Below are positions 8,790 to 17,222 of a stretch of DNA of 45,510 nt, one piece after another. A program made the position numbers and the translations under genes. This stretch comes from a virus: IMG/VR virus record IMGVR_UViG_3300033153_007942, positions 1 to 45,510 of that record. One strand, written 5' to 3'. The notes beneath the pieces are model-generated. The model ran no database searches, was not told where the DNA came from, and was given only the letters and a program-made list of their open reading frames with translations. The number at the start of each line of letters is the position of its first letter. Position 1 is the first letter of the stretch.

Positions 8790-9839
8790 ATGGCCGTTAG
8801 AACATTAGGCTCCAGTGGCAGAAATCATTCAGTTATTAATAGCTGGATTTCTTACATCGGTCCCGTTCTATCTGAGATAGAGTACGGTGAGATGTATGCC
8901 GATTCTGTTTTCACGTATACAAACCAGGGCAGTGCAAAGATTCACTTTACTGGCCTTACGGTTTCTGCAGTTGCTTACGCCCATTTACGCCCGGCCGCAG
9001 GGGAGTGGCATGTAGGCGTTGCCGGGTCAGGTATCAAAATTGACTGGGAAGGTCAGCTCGGTGACGTAATCCAGATTGACGAAGCCTACACTATTGTCGA
9101 AGGGTTAGAAATAACTAACTGGCACGGAACTACTGACCAGTGGAATTTAGTAAATTGTTCTGCCATAGTTTTTACCGGGTGGAATGACATAAGAATCAGG
9201 CGTAATATTATTCACGATAATGACGGCACTGTGAACCGGATGGCTGCTGGGATTCGGAGTAACACCAGTAACAATAATTACTATGCCACGGTTGATAATA
9301 ATTTGATTTATAATATTGAAGGAGGGACGGCCAGGACGTTCGGGATAGTGTGGGGCGTAGGAGCTTCGGGGTCGAACTTATACACCTGCGCCTACAATAC
9401 GATAAAAAATATTAAGAGTACCGCAGGGGTAGGTAAAGGGGTCGGAATATCGGGCAGTGCGAGTAGCAGAGTTGTCGGTTATGGAAATTTAGTCATTGAC
9501 TGCACCTACTGTTTCGCAAGTCTCTGGCACGTTAACTCAGATTATAATACGGATGATGATGCGACTGCGCCTGGAGGTAACAGTCAGCAGACCGCTCAGT
9601 CCGATGCACAGTTATTCATCGACCCTGGCAGTGATAACTTTCTTTCTAAAAAGTATTCTGATGTTGAAGATTTTGTACCGTACTCTGCCTTGTATACGCC
9701 GAGCGTGGATATAAAGGAAGACACCCGACCCGGAGCCGGTAATACATGGGGAGGGTGCAGTAACGTACCGCCTATAATTTCAGCGGGCACCATGATAAAT
9801 AAAAACCTGGACACTAACCTGAACGGAGTGATGGCATGA
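8790..9839 (+). CDS. Probable right-handed beta-helix tail spike protein
   Basis: A 349-residue protein with short repeated beta-strand rungs rich in N, G, I, T and S, such as IRIRRNIIHDND and VDNNLIYNIEGG, typical of parallel beta-helix (pectin-lyase-like) folds in phage tailspikes and carbohydrate-active enzymes. The central region (residues about 90-250) holds these rungs and the end is a globular tail. Such proteins bind or degrade host surface polysaccharide. Catalytic residues cannot be assigned from sequence alone. Its stop (ATGA) overlaps the next gene. Confidence 0.62.
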   Translation: MAVRTLGSSGRNHSVINSWISYIGPVLSEIEYGEMYADSVFTYTNQGSAKIHFTGLTVSAVAYAHLRPAAGEWHVGVAGSGIKIDWEGQLGDVIQIDEAYTIVEGLEITNWHGTTDQWNLVNCSAIVFTGWNDIRIRRNIIHDNDGTVNRMAAGIRSNTSNNNYYATVDNNLIYNIEGGTARTFGIVWGVGASGSNLYTCAYNTIKNIKSTAGVGKGVGISGSASSRVVGYGNLVIDCTYCFASLWHVNSDYNTDDDATAPGGNSQQTAQSDAQLFIDPGSDNFLSKKYSDVEDFVPYSALYTPSVDIKEDTRPGAGNTWGGCSNVPPIISAGTMINKNLDTNLNGVMA

Positions 9840-11899
9840 TTACTTTACACAAGAACACACCAATTATTAAGTACAGTATTTACCTGACTTTATTAGGGGT
9901 GGCCGCTACCGGAAAAGGTAAGCCAGTCATGTACTTTAAGAAAAAGAGTTTGACTTCCCGAACAGCTATTACTCCTGGTAACATTACCTGGACTGAGGTG
10001 GCCGGAGGTTTATACCATGTAAGCATAGCCGATGACCAGAGCATGACCAATGTCGAAGGTGAATTAATGATTATGATTGATGCCTCCGCGACCAACTATG
10101 GCCTGGCTAATCGCACCTTCCAGGTCCTACCGAACGATAAGGTACACGTTTCCGGTATTGGCAGTGATACGCAGGGAGATGGTTCTTTCGAGGCTCCATA
10201 CGCTACTTTAAAAATGGCGTACAACAACAGTCCGACTGGCGCAGAGATAATTGTAATGTCCAGTGGCAGCGTTCTTGAGGTGGCGACCCCGGATGCGACT
10301 CTCACTTTGTCTCATCGTACAATCAGAGGCATAGGCGGAAAGCCGTACATAAATGGCGGAGGTGCGTTCTTTCTGTCACTGGGTAACTGCCGGCTGGAGA
10401 ATGTGACCATTACTACTGAGGCAGCTTTTTCCGTTGTCGCTACTACTGGTGTGGTCTTAGACAAGGCCAGTATTACAGGTAGTGGAACTATAGACCTCCG
10501 CGAGGGTGAGTATTATGATAGCCGTCTTTATACGGCGGTAACAGATGTGCAAGGTGCGAAATTCTGGAGGTGCGAGTTCGAGCACGGTGTAGTGGGTACG
10601 GGCCTGATGCCCGGTGTACTGTTTTCAGGTTGCCGCATAGAGGGAGACGTTGACTTAGACTCCGCAATTTCTAAAATCATCTTTGTAGATAATGTCGTTA
10701 AGGGTAATGTTGATATTACCAGTGTTACTGCTGGCCTGTACGCTGGTAATATGGTTTCCGGGACAGAGACCCTTGCCGGAGCGTTGACAAAAATTAATAA
10801 TGAGCAGTGGGCCACCAGTTTAACAGCACTCGCAATCAAGGCCGTCACCGACCAGTTCGGTTTTGACGGAGGTTCCAAGGTTATCGCTCGTGTCGGTGCC
10901 ACGGATGATATCAGCCTTGCGCCTACGCAGGTTGCTGAGATTAATGCTGAAGTGGACCAGGCCCTTATTGATTATGACAGCGGCAACGGCGTGGCTAAAG
11001 AAGTTTCCGTTAACAGCATTCAGAATAATACTCGTTTTGTCAGTTCGATTCCGACTCACATGCTGATACCTGACGTTTCTGAAACCATGTTCCAGTACGA
11101 GGCGTATTTTTACAATACCGAAGGCAGCATGGAAGACCCGGACTCGAATGAGTTGGCGATTAATGCTAAGGACATTGCTGGTACTGATAAAATTGCATTC
11201 TTTGATAATGCGGCCGGCTCAGTGGGTTCCACACTCTCTGCCACTTTTGTTGCCGATGCTTATTACAAGATGGTCCGGCTGAGCCAGGGGCATTACAGGA
11301 TTTACTATAAGCTGGTTAACCTGGAGACTGTATCCCAGTGGGCTCTGAACTTTGCGTTGAAAGAAGCTACCGTGGAGCTGCATTATGGCAGGTCTACTTT
11401 GGTCGTTGACGAGAACCCGGGCAGCGTGGACCTGGCTGACAGTAACAACAATAAGGGTATCGTGGCCAAGGCTCTGAAGGACCAGAACGTATCAGGTACG
11501 GGAGCAGTTACTGGTTCCGTCCATAAGGACCTTACAACCGGCCATGACGATATTGATGCGAAGACTACCAACCTGCCGGCAGACCCGGCTTCCGATACCG
11601 CTGTGTCTGCGGTTAACGCTATTGTATCGTCTAACCTGGTGAACATCGGGTTTATTAAGAATAAGACGGACAACCTGCCGGCAGACACGGCCGCTGTCCT
11701 CACAGCTCTCGGGGCTGCGGTAGTGGCCAACTTGTCTCATGCGGATTACGTGGACTTTATGAAGACCGCAGTTACGTCCAGGAGTGGTGAGTTCCCGATA
11801 ACTATTGAAATAGGAACAGGCGGGAATAAAGTAACTAAAACTGTTGTCTACGTTCCCGTGGGTTCCAAAACTAAAGTTGACACGGAGACCGTTGCGTGA
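9836..11899 (+). CDS. Probable tail fibre / spike with beta-helix region
   Basis: A 687-residue protein. Residues 1-95 form a beta-rich N-terminal domain that probably attaches to the tail. Near residue 105 comes GIGSDTQGDGSFEAPYATLK, the common entry motif of pectin-lyase-fold spikes (GSD-T-G-DGS-x-PYATL), followed by beta-helix rungs to about residue 320. A helical stretch and a beta sandwich come next. The C-terminal part holds two copies of a K-T-x-NLPAD motif (about 577 and 608). The probable role is receptor recognition or capsule depolymerisation. GTG 11896 of the next gene overlaps its end. Confidence 0.65.
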   Translation: MITLHKNTPIIKYSIYLTLLGVAATGKGKPVMYFKKKSLTSRTAITPGNITWTEVAGGLYHVSIADDQSMTNVEGELMIMIDASATNYGLANRTFQVLPNDKVHVSGIGSDTQGDGSFEAPYATLKMAYNNSPTGAEIIVMSSGSVLEVATPDATLTLSHRTIRGIGGKPYINGGGAFFLSLGNCRLENVTITTEAAFSVVATTGVVLDKASITGSGTIDLREGEYYDSRLYTAVTDVQGAKFWRCEFEHGVVGTGLMPGVLFSGCRIEGDVDLDSAISKIIFVDNVVKGNVDITSVTAGLYAGNMVSGTETLAGALTKINNEQWATSLTALAIKAVTDQFGFDGGSKVIARVGATDDISLAPTQVAEINAEVDQALIDYDSGNGVAKEVSVNSIQNNTRFVSSIPTHMLIPDVSETMFQYEAYFYNTEGSMEDPDSNELAINAKDIAGTDKIAFFDNAAGSVGSTLSATFVADAYYKMVRLSQGHYRIYYKLVNLETVSQWALNFALKEATVELHYGRSTLVVDENPGSVDLADSNNNKGIVAKALKDQNVSGTGAVTGSVHKDLTTGHDDIDAKTTNLPADPASDTAVSAVNAIVSSNLVNIGFIKNKTDNLPADTAAVLTALGAAVVANLSHADYVDFMKTAVTSRSGEFPITIEIGTGGNKVTKTVVYVPVGSKTKVDTETVA

Positions 11900-12057
11900 T
11901 AAATTTAGTTGATGCGGAGATTCAGGACGAGGATACCGTTGCCTCGGATATCTGGTATGATGGTGGAGGCTTCGGAACAGATGTGGCCCGGGCTCAGTAC
12001 CAGGTTCACTTCGCCATTGAAGTATTTAGTATGGACTTTATCGTGAGGACGTTATAA
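11896..12057 (+). CDS. Short 53-residue protein in fibre module
   Basis: A short reading frame from GTG 11896 to TAA 12055-12057, fitting exactly between two genes: it overlaps the fibre stop by four bases and the next ATG by one. The product includes ASDIWYDGGGFGTD, which echoes the EDIWDGGADW motif of the 252-residue protein at 7540, so it may be a truncated relative or a small fibre-associated polypeptide. Coupled spacing on both sides is the main evidence that it is expressed. Confidence 0.6.
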   Translation: MINLVDAEIQDEDTVASDIWYDGGGFGTDVARAQYQVHFAIEVFSMDFIVRTL

Positions 12058-12455
12058 TGGCAATATTAGAAACCAACATGCTGATTTACAGCGACCGTGC
12101 CCAGGAGGTCCCGTTTATTGTACGGGACGGTGATGGCGGACCAGCTGACTTTTCCCTGCTAACCAATAAAGCCCTTCGGTTTGTGATTAAATTGAACCGG
12201 GACGATGCGGACGGTGATGCCCTTATTCATAAGTCCAGTGACTCCGGTATTAATATGGGTTCCTGGGCAGAGGTTTCCGGAACTATTTTACTCACGTCTG
12301 CCAATACAGCTAAGACACTTTTAATTTACGGAACCTATCACTGGGAGATGTTCCTTGTTTCTGATGAGACTGGCCGGAAGGAAATTCAAAAGGGTATCCT
12401 GCAGGTCACCGAGTCCTTAGTCAAAGATGAGACCAACCTGCCAGCGGAGAATTAA
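12057..12455 (+). CDS. Tail/baseplate-type small structural protein (hypothetical)
   Basis: A 132-residue beta-rich protein. The run VPFIVRDGDGGPADFSLLTN followed by strands and a D-rich loop recalls the N-terminal domain of BppU-like baseplate proteins or a fibre-associated immunoglobulin-like domain; the resemblance is weak. Both ends overlap neighbouring genes by one base (TAATG arrangement). A role in the tail-tip or fibre complex is inferred from position. Confidence 0.55.
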   Translation: MAILETNMLIYSDRAQEVPFIVRDGDGGPADFSLLTNKALRFVIKLNRDDADGDALIHKSSDSGINMGSWAEVSGTILLTSANTAKTLLIYGTYHWEMFLVSDETGRKEIQKGILQVTESLVKDETNLPAEN

Positions 12456-12913
12456 TGAAGCATAGAACCGGAACATTAAGCCTTGATGAGACCAGTGCTG
12501 CCGAGCAGGTCCTTTTTACGATTGACCTGGCGAGGGAGCGGTTGAAGAGGTTTTATTTTATTGAGATACTGGGTGGGAATACCACGGTAGTCCTAGAGGC
12601 CCGCTTGTATGTGGATAACGCCGGCACCTGGGAACGCCTGTCTCACCTGGACCTACCGGGAGTGCCGGCCGGACAGAGCCTCGGTTACAGCCAAGGTTTG
12701 TTTACGGCCTCCAATATAGAAATCCGTCTGGTGTCTACGGGATTGGGTGCCGGTTCTGTTGACGTGGATTACCGTTACGGCTTCGATGACTTTGAAGACG
12801 TGGCCAACGAGAAGTATGCTTTGATACTTACGAGAATAAAAAATGTTATCGTTAGTATCGATGGACTGAAGAGTCGTATTCACAGCCTGGAAAACTTAAG
12901 CCAAAAGGAATAA
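12455..12913 (+). CDS. Hypothetical fibre-module protein
   Basis: A 152-residue protein, predicted beta sandwich for the first 115 residues (alternating hydrophobics, GAGSVDVDYRYGFDD) and a short coiled-coil-like C-terminal helix (RIKNVIVSIDGLKSRIHSLE). A beta domain plus a C-terminal coil suits a trimeric fibre or spike connector. The start ATG overlaps the previous TAA. Family not recognised. Confidence 0.6.
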   Translation: MKHRTGTLSLDETSAAEQVLFTIDLARERLKRFYFIEILGGNTTVVLEARLYVDNAGTWERLSHLDLPGVPAGQSLGYSQGLFTASNIEIRLVSTGLGAGSVDVDYRYGFDDFEDVANEKYALILTRIKNVIVSIDGLKSRIHSLENLSQKE

Positions 12914-12916
12914 CCA

Positions 12917-15337
12917 ATGCCTCCATTTACTTTAGAAGACAGACAAAACAACTCCGGAGGGAATAACCCCCGTTTAGCCGGAGCCCGGAACAATAACGGC
13001 GGTAGCTTGTTCAACGGTGGCAGAGGTCAGTCTGACCGGGACCGCGAACGTGGTGGTGGTAGTTTGCTGAGCGGTAAAAGTAATCTGAATGTCATACCTC
13101 CATATTTTTTAAACACCAGGCGTATTATTCAGGACGAAGGTGTACTGACTCTTGAAGACCTGATTAAGCGTAAGCTGAAGGATTCCCAGGACCCGGCCCC
13201 GCCCCTTTTGAATGAGACGAATACTGCTCCGAAAGCTGAGACCCAGCATAGCTCTGGAATTATTAATACTGGTAACGGAGCTGACGGGAAAACTCAGCCC
13301 GGAAATACAGCCTCTGTTAAGAAACTCCACGAAGCGGAGTCCGTGATACCTGCCCAGACTACTGAGCTGGCCGGTGGTACTGAGAAAATTAATCAAGCCA
13401 TAATGCAGTTGATAGAGAATGAGCAGGGTGGCCAGGTCCCGGGCGCAGCCTTTGGCTTTGGTGGTGGCAGTGGTGTACTTGACCAGAGCCGGTTGTTGGC
13501 TCCAAGAGCACCGGCCCCTCGACCTGTTAACAGAATAGCGGACCAGCGTGAACCGGCCAAGCCTGCGGGCAGACTGGAGAAGAGACTTTTAGGTAAACAG
13601 AATAATTTTGATGATGCGGTTCACCAGATTTTGTTGAACCAGTCTAATAAAGATGTTCCAGGCCTGGGCTTCGGTACTCTCGAAGACGACCGGAATGCTG
13701 CGATAATGAAGAGCGTAAACGATAAGATTGCATCTGATGAACGGAGAAGAGCTTCCGAGACCCTGCAAGCCGGCCGCGATACGGCGGCACAGATTAAGCA
13801 GGATGAATTGCGCCGTGCAGGTCAGTCAGCAGGTTTAGTTAAGCAGGACACTCCCGCCTTTATCCAGAAACTTTTGGATAGCAACGAAGGCCCTAAACAC
13901 GATGTAATGGAAGGCTTCAAACGTATTGGGCGTAACAATATGATTGCTGCTGACAATGCGGCAATAGCTGCAGAGGAAGCGAGGACTGACCTGGGAACAG
14001 ATGAAGGTCTCCGGAATACTCAAACAGATTTGATAGACAGTCTGCTTAATCGCGGTAGTCCTGCAGAGGATGCCTTAGCGGCCAGCCTGGACCTGTCCAA
14101 TACAGGATTGCTGAGTCAGCTGGGTGGCCAGGGTGGTGGTGCTACCAGTGCCCTGATGCTGCAGAACGCTGCCAACGTTGGCGGTGACATTGCGAACCTC
14201 CGTTCTGAGAACCTGAGAGAAGCCTTTAACTTGGCTGGTGACGTTCGGGCTGAGGACCGGACTCAGGCGGAATCCGCTGCTAACATTTTAGGCACGGAGG
14301 CAACGACCAGAGGAACCGATGCAACGACTGCACGGACTGAGGCAGCAACGGCGCGAGATGTAGGAACCCTGGAGAGTGACATAGCTCTCACTACTGCTCA
14401 GACTAATTTAATGGATACTAACGCTGACGTGACAAGTAGAAGGCAGTCTCTGGACGAGCTGAATGCGGTTCTGTTGAACCCGTCATCTACTCCGGAGGAA
14501 GTGGCGGCAGCTACGGGAATGTTAACGGATGCAGCTGGCCTGCCGGCCGACCTTCCGACCAGTACCGCAATTGACCGGTACACGGATTGGCTGAGAGATG
14601 ATTTGGGAGTTCCGGAAGCCGAGATTCCTGGACTCGTAGCCAGCTGGAGAGAGAACCAGTTAGGCGTGGATGAGAATTTTGAACCAATCATTGATGCGAA
14701 TACCGATGCCTATGGTGAAGCCCTGGACAACCCGGGAAGTCAGACTACTCGTGAGAACCTGGTGAGTGATGATGCGGATACTCGAAGGGATACAGCTTCC
14801 GGTATTGCGGCCAACATACAGGCCTCGGGTAACACGTCTCTGATTAATAACACCGACCCGGCGACTAACGCTGCTTATGATTATCTGCTGAACGACCCAG
14901 GAGCATTAACTCAGCAGTGGGGTAATGGCGGAAAGTATAACAGTAATACAATAGCTGCGGATAACGTAACGTTTCTCACTCCGCCTCCTGCTGTAGATTC
15001 TGTTATAAATTATGCTGGCCGGTTGGTTCAGGTCACGAGTGATGTAGAGTGGGAGTATGATACAGGTGGTGATGCTGAGTACCAGTACATTACGGTTCGT
15101 GACATTTCCACCAATACCACGTATAAGATTGCACCTTCCGGTAAGAATATAGACAGCTATCGAATGACTGAGAGTGGTTTTCTGAGTTCCGGAACCTCTG
15201 GTAAACTGGATACGAAGACAGATATTAAATTGGATGACCTCACGGATTCCAGTTTTGGTAGCCCAGGCGAGGATACTTCAACGGCAGCAATACTGGCTGA
15301 ACTTCGGGAGACCAACCCGCTCTTCAGGAACATTTAG
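12917..15337 (+). CDS. Large internal virion / tail-associated protein
   Basis: An 806-residue protein with a disordered N-terminus rich in Gly, Asn and Arg (residues about 10-60). Several PG-LGF/GFG-containing segments follow. A long helical part includes a low-complexity Ala/Thr/Glu/Arg repeat (about 450-500) built on units like ATTRGTDATTAR. A globular C-terminal domain follows. It begins the cluster that ends in the 1,998-residue giant, where podoviruses encode internal core or ejection proteins. It could equally be a tail-tip needle or plug. Function inferred from order and composition. Confidence 0.5.
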   Translation: MPPFTLEDRQNNSGGNNPRLAGARNNNGGSLFNGGRGQSDRDRERGGGSLLSGKSNLNVIPPYFLNTRRIIQDEGVLTLEDLIKRKLKDSQDPAPPLLNETNTAPKAETQHSSGIINTGNGADGKTQPGNTASVKKLHEAESVIPAQTTELAGGTEKINQAIMQLIENEQGGQVPGAAFGFGGGSGVLDQSRLLAPRAPAPRPVNRIADQREPAKPAGRLEKRLLGKQNNFDDAVHQILLNQSNKDVPGLGFGTLEDDRNAAIMKSVNDKIASDERRRASETLQAGRDTAAQIKQDELRRAGQSAGLVKQDTPAFIQKLLDSNEGPKHDVMEGFKRIGRNNMIAADNAAIAAEEARTDLGTDEGLRNTQTDLIDSLLNRGSPAEDALAASLDLSNTGLLSQLGGQGGGATSALMLQNAANVGGDIANLRSENLREAFNLAGDVRAEDRTQAESAANILGTEATTRGTDATTARTEAATARDVGTLESDIALTTAQTNLMDTNADVTSRRQSLDELNAVLLNPSSTPEEVAAATGMLTDAAGLPADLPTSTAIDRYTDWLRDDLGVPEAEIPGLVASWRENQLGVDENFEPIIDANTDAYGEALDNPGSQTTRENLVSDDADTRRDTASGIAANIQASGNTSLINNTDPATNAAYDYLLNDPGALTQQWGNGGKYNSNTIAADNVTFLTPPPAVDSVINYAGRLVQVTSDVEWEYDTGGDAEYQYITVRDISTNTTYKIAPSGKNIDSYRMTESGFLSSGTSGKLDTKTDIKLDDLTDSSFGSPGEDTSTAAILAELRETNPLFRNI

Positions 15338-15353
15338 TCAATAAGGAGAAATT

Positions 15354-15722
15354 ATGTTTAGAGCAATAATGATTTTAATTTTGGGTACGTTCGTTGCCCC
15401 TCTGTTTGCCTTCGAGCCTATTAGCCTGACCACGGCCATAATAATCAGTGCCTTGATGAGTGCGGCCAGTACCGGCATAACCGCTGGTGTCAGTGCCAGT
15501 AGTGCGAGTAAGGACCGAACAGCAAAGGCAGACGAGTTGGCTAAGTCTTACGCATTGCAGAACCAGGCTATGGGCCAGGAGTTCCTTCAGAATAAACGGG
15601 AGCAGTATTTGGAACGTCTCCAGGAGGCTGATGCCATGGCCGAGCTGGTCCAGGTGGATGCCGAAAACAGAACAGGCTCGGCCGACCTGTTTGCAACTCA
15701 ATCATTTAGACCAGGAGCATAA
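15354..15722 (+). CDS. Small ejection-type membrane protein (gp14-like position)
   Basis: A 122-residue protein with AAGGAG upstream. Residues 1-20 are a hydrophobic, signal-like helix (MFRAIMILILGTFVAPLFAF); residues about 26-48 are a second small-residue-rich membrane helix with AxxxS packing; the remainder is a charged helix. Two N-terminal hydrophobic segments plus a helical tail fit the small internal virion protein that inserts into the host outer membrane during podovirus ejection (T7 gp14-like role). Homology is not shown, only topology and context. Confidence 0.55.
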   Translation: MFRAIMILILGTFVAPLFAFEPISLTTAIIISALMSAASTGITAGVSASSASKDRTAKADELAKSYALQNQAMGQEFLQNKREQYLERLQEADAMAELVQVDAENRTGSADLFATQSFRPGA

Positions 15723-15723
15723 T

Positions 15724-16188
15724 ATGGGATTCGCTGATGTAGGTTTTAACTCGAATTTTTTGGACCCTGAAAGTTTTGCTGACCGCCCGCTTACGGGTTA
15801 CACTGCCGGCCAGCAGGCCGCTCAGAATGCGGGGGTGTCTCCGTCAGGTGCCGGCTCAGCAGCTGATTCGTTAGCCAAGCCTGCGGGCACAGGCCTTGCG
15901 GCCGAGGATAAGGCCACGTTGGCCGCTGGTGGCATAAAGGCAGCGAGTAAGGTGATATCGTCTCTCGTGGCTCTTAACCAGTCCAACCAGGACAGGGAGC
16001 AGCGGACTGAGGCTTTCAATGCCAACCTATCGTTGAAGCGTAAAGCTCTGATGCTGGATTACCTTATGGGTAACCGTAGTTACCGTGAAAAAATAAAGCT
16101 GATTAAAATGGCTCTGTCTCAATCCCTGGGACGGAGGTCGGACCGGCAGGGACGTGCAGCCAATTTGGCGACTGCGAGAAGGAGGTAG
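15724..16188 (+). CDS. Probable ejection protein
   Basis: A 154-residue protein. The ATG at 15724, just after an AGGAG site, is preferred over upstream in-frame starts that would overlap the preceding gene. The first half is Ala/Gly-rich with small residues (GYTAGQQAAQNAG). The second is a strongly basic helix (KRKALMLDYLMGNRSYREKIK) ending in Arg-rich sequence. It is embedded in the ejection-protein block; a DNA- or membrane-associated internal virion protein is plausible. Family not recognised. Confidence 0.6.
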   Translation: MGFADVGFNSNFLDPESFADRPLTGYTAGQQAAQNAGVSPSGAGSAADSLAKPAGTGLAAEDKATLAAGGIKAASKVISSLVALNQSNQDREQRTEAFNANLSLKRKALMLDYLMGNRSYREKIKLIKMALSQSLGRRSDRQGRAANLATARRR

Positions 16189-16190
16189 TC

Positions 16191-17213
16191 ATGCCAGGAG
16201 ATTATGTAAAATTTGAAACTGGTCTGGAGGATATCGCTGAGTCAGTGCTGGCCGTGGGTAAGAACATGGAACGGCGGACCGCTAACAATAAGTTAATCGG
16301 TAACGTTGTCCAGACCATCGGCCGGGACGATACCCGAGATGCCGCTATTGACCAGATGTTACAGATATCCCTGGACTTTGCGAAAGCCGGCAAGCCCGAG
16401 GAGTCTCAGCATTTCTTGGATAAGGCCATGAGCCGGACCGGAAAAATTATCGATGGCAAGAAGGAGTTTAAAGGTAAAATCGCAGAGGTGACGTATAAGA
16501 AGGGTGTAATTAATTACGAAAAAGCCGTTAACGATAAAGCTAAAACGGAGCAGGAAAAGGCTGACGGCATGAAGTGGCTGGTTGATGCTGACTTTGCTAC
16601 CATCGAAAGTTCAAAGCGCAGGGAACGGCTTGAGAGAGGCAAATCTCTGGGCATAGCTTTAAACGACCCGAAGATACTGTTCAACCTTCGTAATAAAATA
16701 GCCGGCGAAGATGCCGCACGTTTACGGGAGGAGAGACGGCTCGGTGTTACTTCCGTAAAATCCCAGTTGTCAGTTGTCCGTGAGGACAAACGGGCTGTTA
16801 TCTCTGAGCAGAAAAGAAACACGGCCTTAATCAATAAAGCCAATGCCGCTGCATCGGAACGTCCAGCTTATGGTAAGAAGGCCCAGATAGAATTTGACAC
16901 CAACCAGGCTAAGATTATTACGGCCGCTCAGACAGCGAACGATGAGCTGGACCTGGAGAAATTTGAATTGATTAAACAGGAGTCCGAGTTGTTGCTGAAG
17001 TCCGGAGAGACACCAACCAAATATGCCCAGGAGCGTAAGATGGTTACGGACTCTATCCAGGAGTGGATGAATCTCGGGAAAACTTTCAGGGAAGCAGCTG
17101 CAGCTGTGGATGCCACTTTAAACAATCCCGCAGACCGTAAAGCGGCCGGGATAACCCAGGGAACCAGTTTAGCGGATTACCGCATAGACTATACAAAACC
17201 AGAAAAAAAGTAG
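16191..17213 (+). CDS. Helical internal virion protein
   Basis: A 340-residue, almost entirely alpha-helical protein rich in K, E, A and R with coiled-coil segments, starting at ATG 16191 behind AAGGAGG (16179-16185). Length and position before the giant protein match the middle-sized internal core protein of T7-like podoviruses (gp15-like), which with the giant protein forms the conduit for DNA across the cell envelope. No homology can be claimed from the sequence alone. Confidence 0.6.
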   Translation: MPGDYVKFETGLEDIAESVLAVGKNMERRTANNKLIGNVVQTIGRDDTRDAAIDQMLQISLDFAKAGKPEESQHFLDKAMSRTGKIIDGKKEFKGKIAEVTYKKGVINYEKAVNDKAKTEQEKADGMKWLVDADFATIESSKRRERLERGKSLGIALNDPKILFNLRNKIAGEDAARLREERRLGVTSVKSQLSVVREDKRAVISEQKRNTALINKANAAASERPAYGKKAQIEFDTNQAKIITAAQTANDELDLEKFELIKQESELLLKSGETPTKYAQERKMVTDSIQEWMNLGKTFREAAAAVDATLNNPADRKAAGITQGTSLADYRIDYTKPEKK

Positions 17214-17222
17214 GAGGGCGTA

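Noticed and set aside
15487-15723. Upstream extension of the 154-residue ejection-type protein
   Set aside because: It shadows the preceding gene; ATG 15724 follows its stop and has an AGGAG site.
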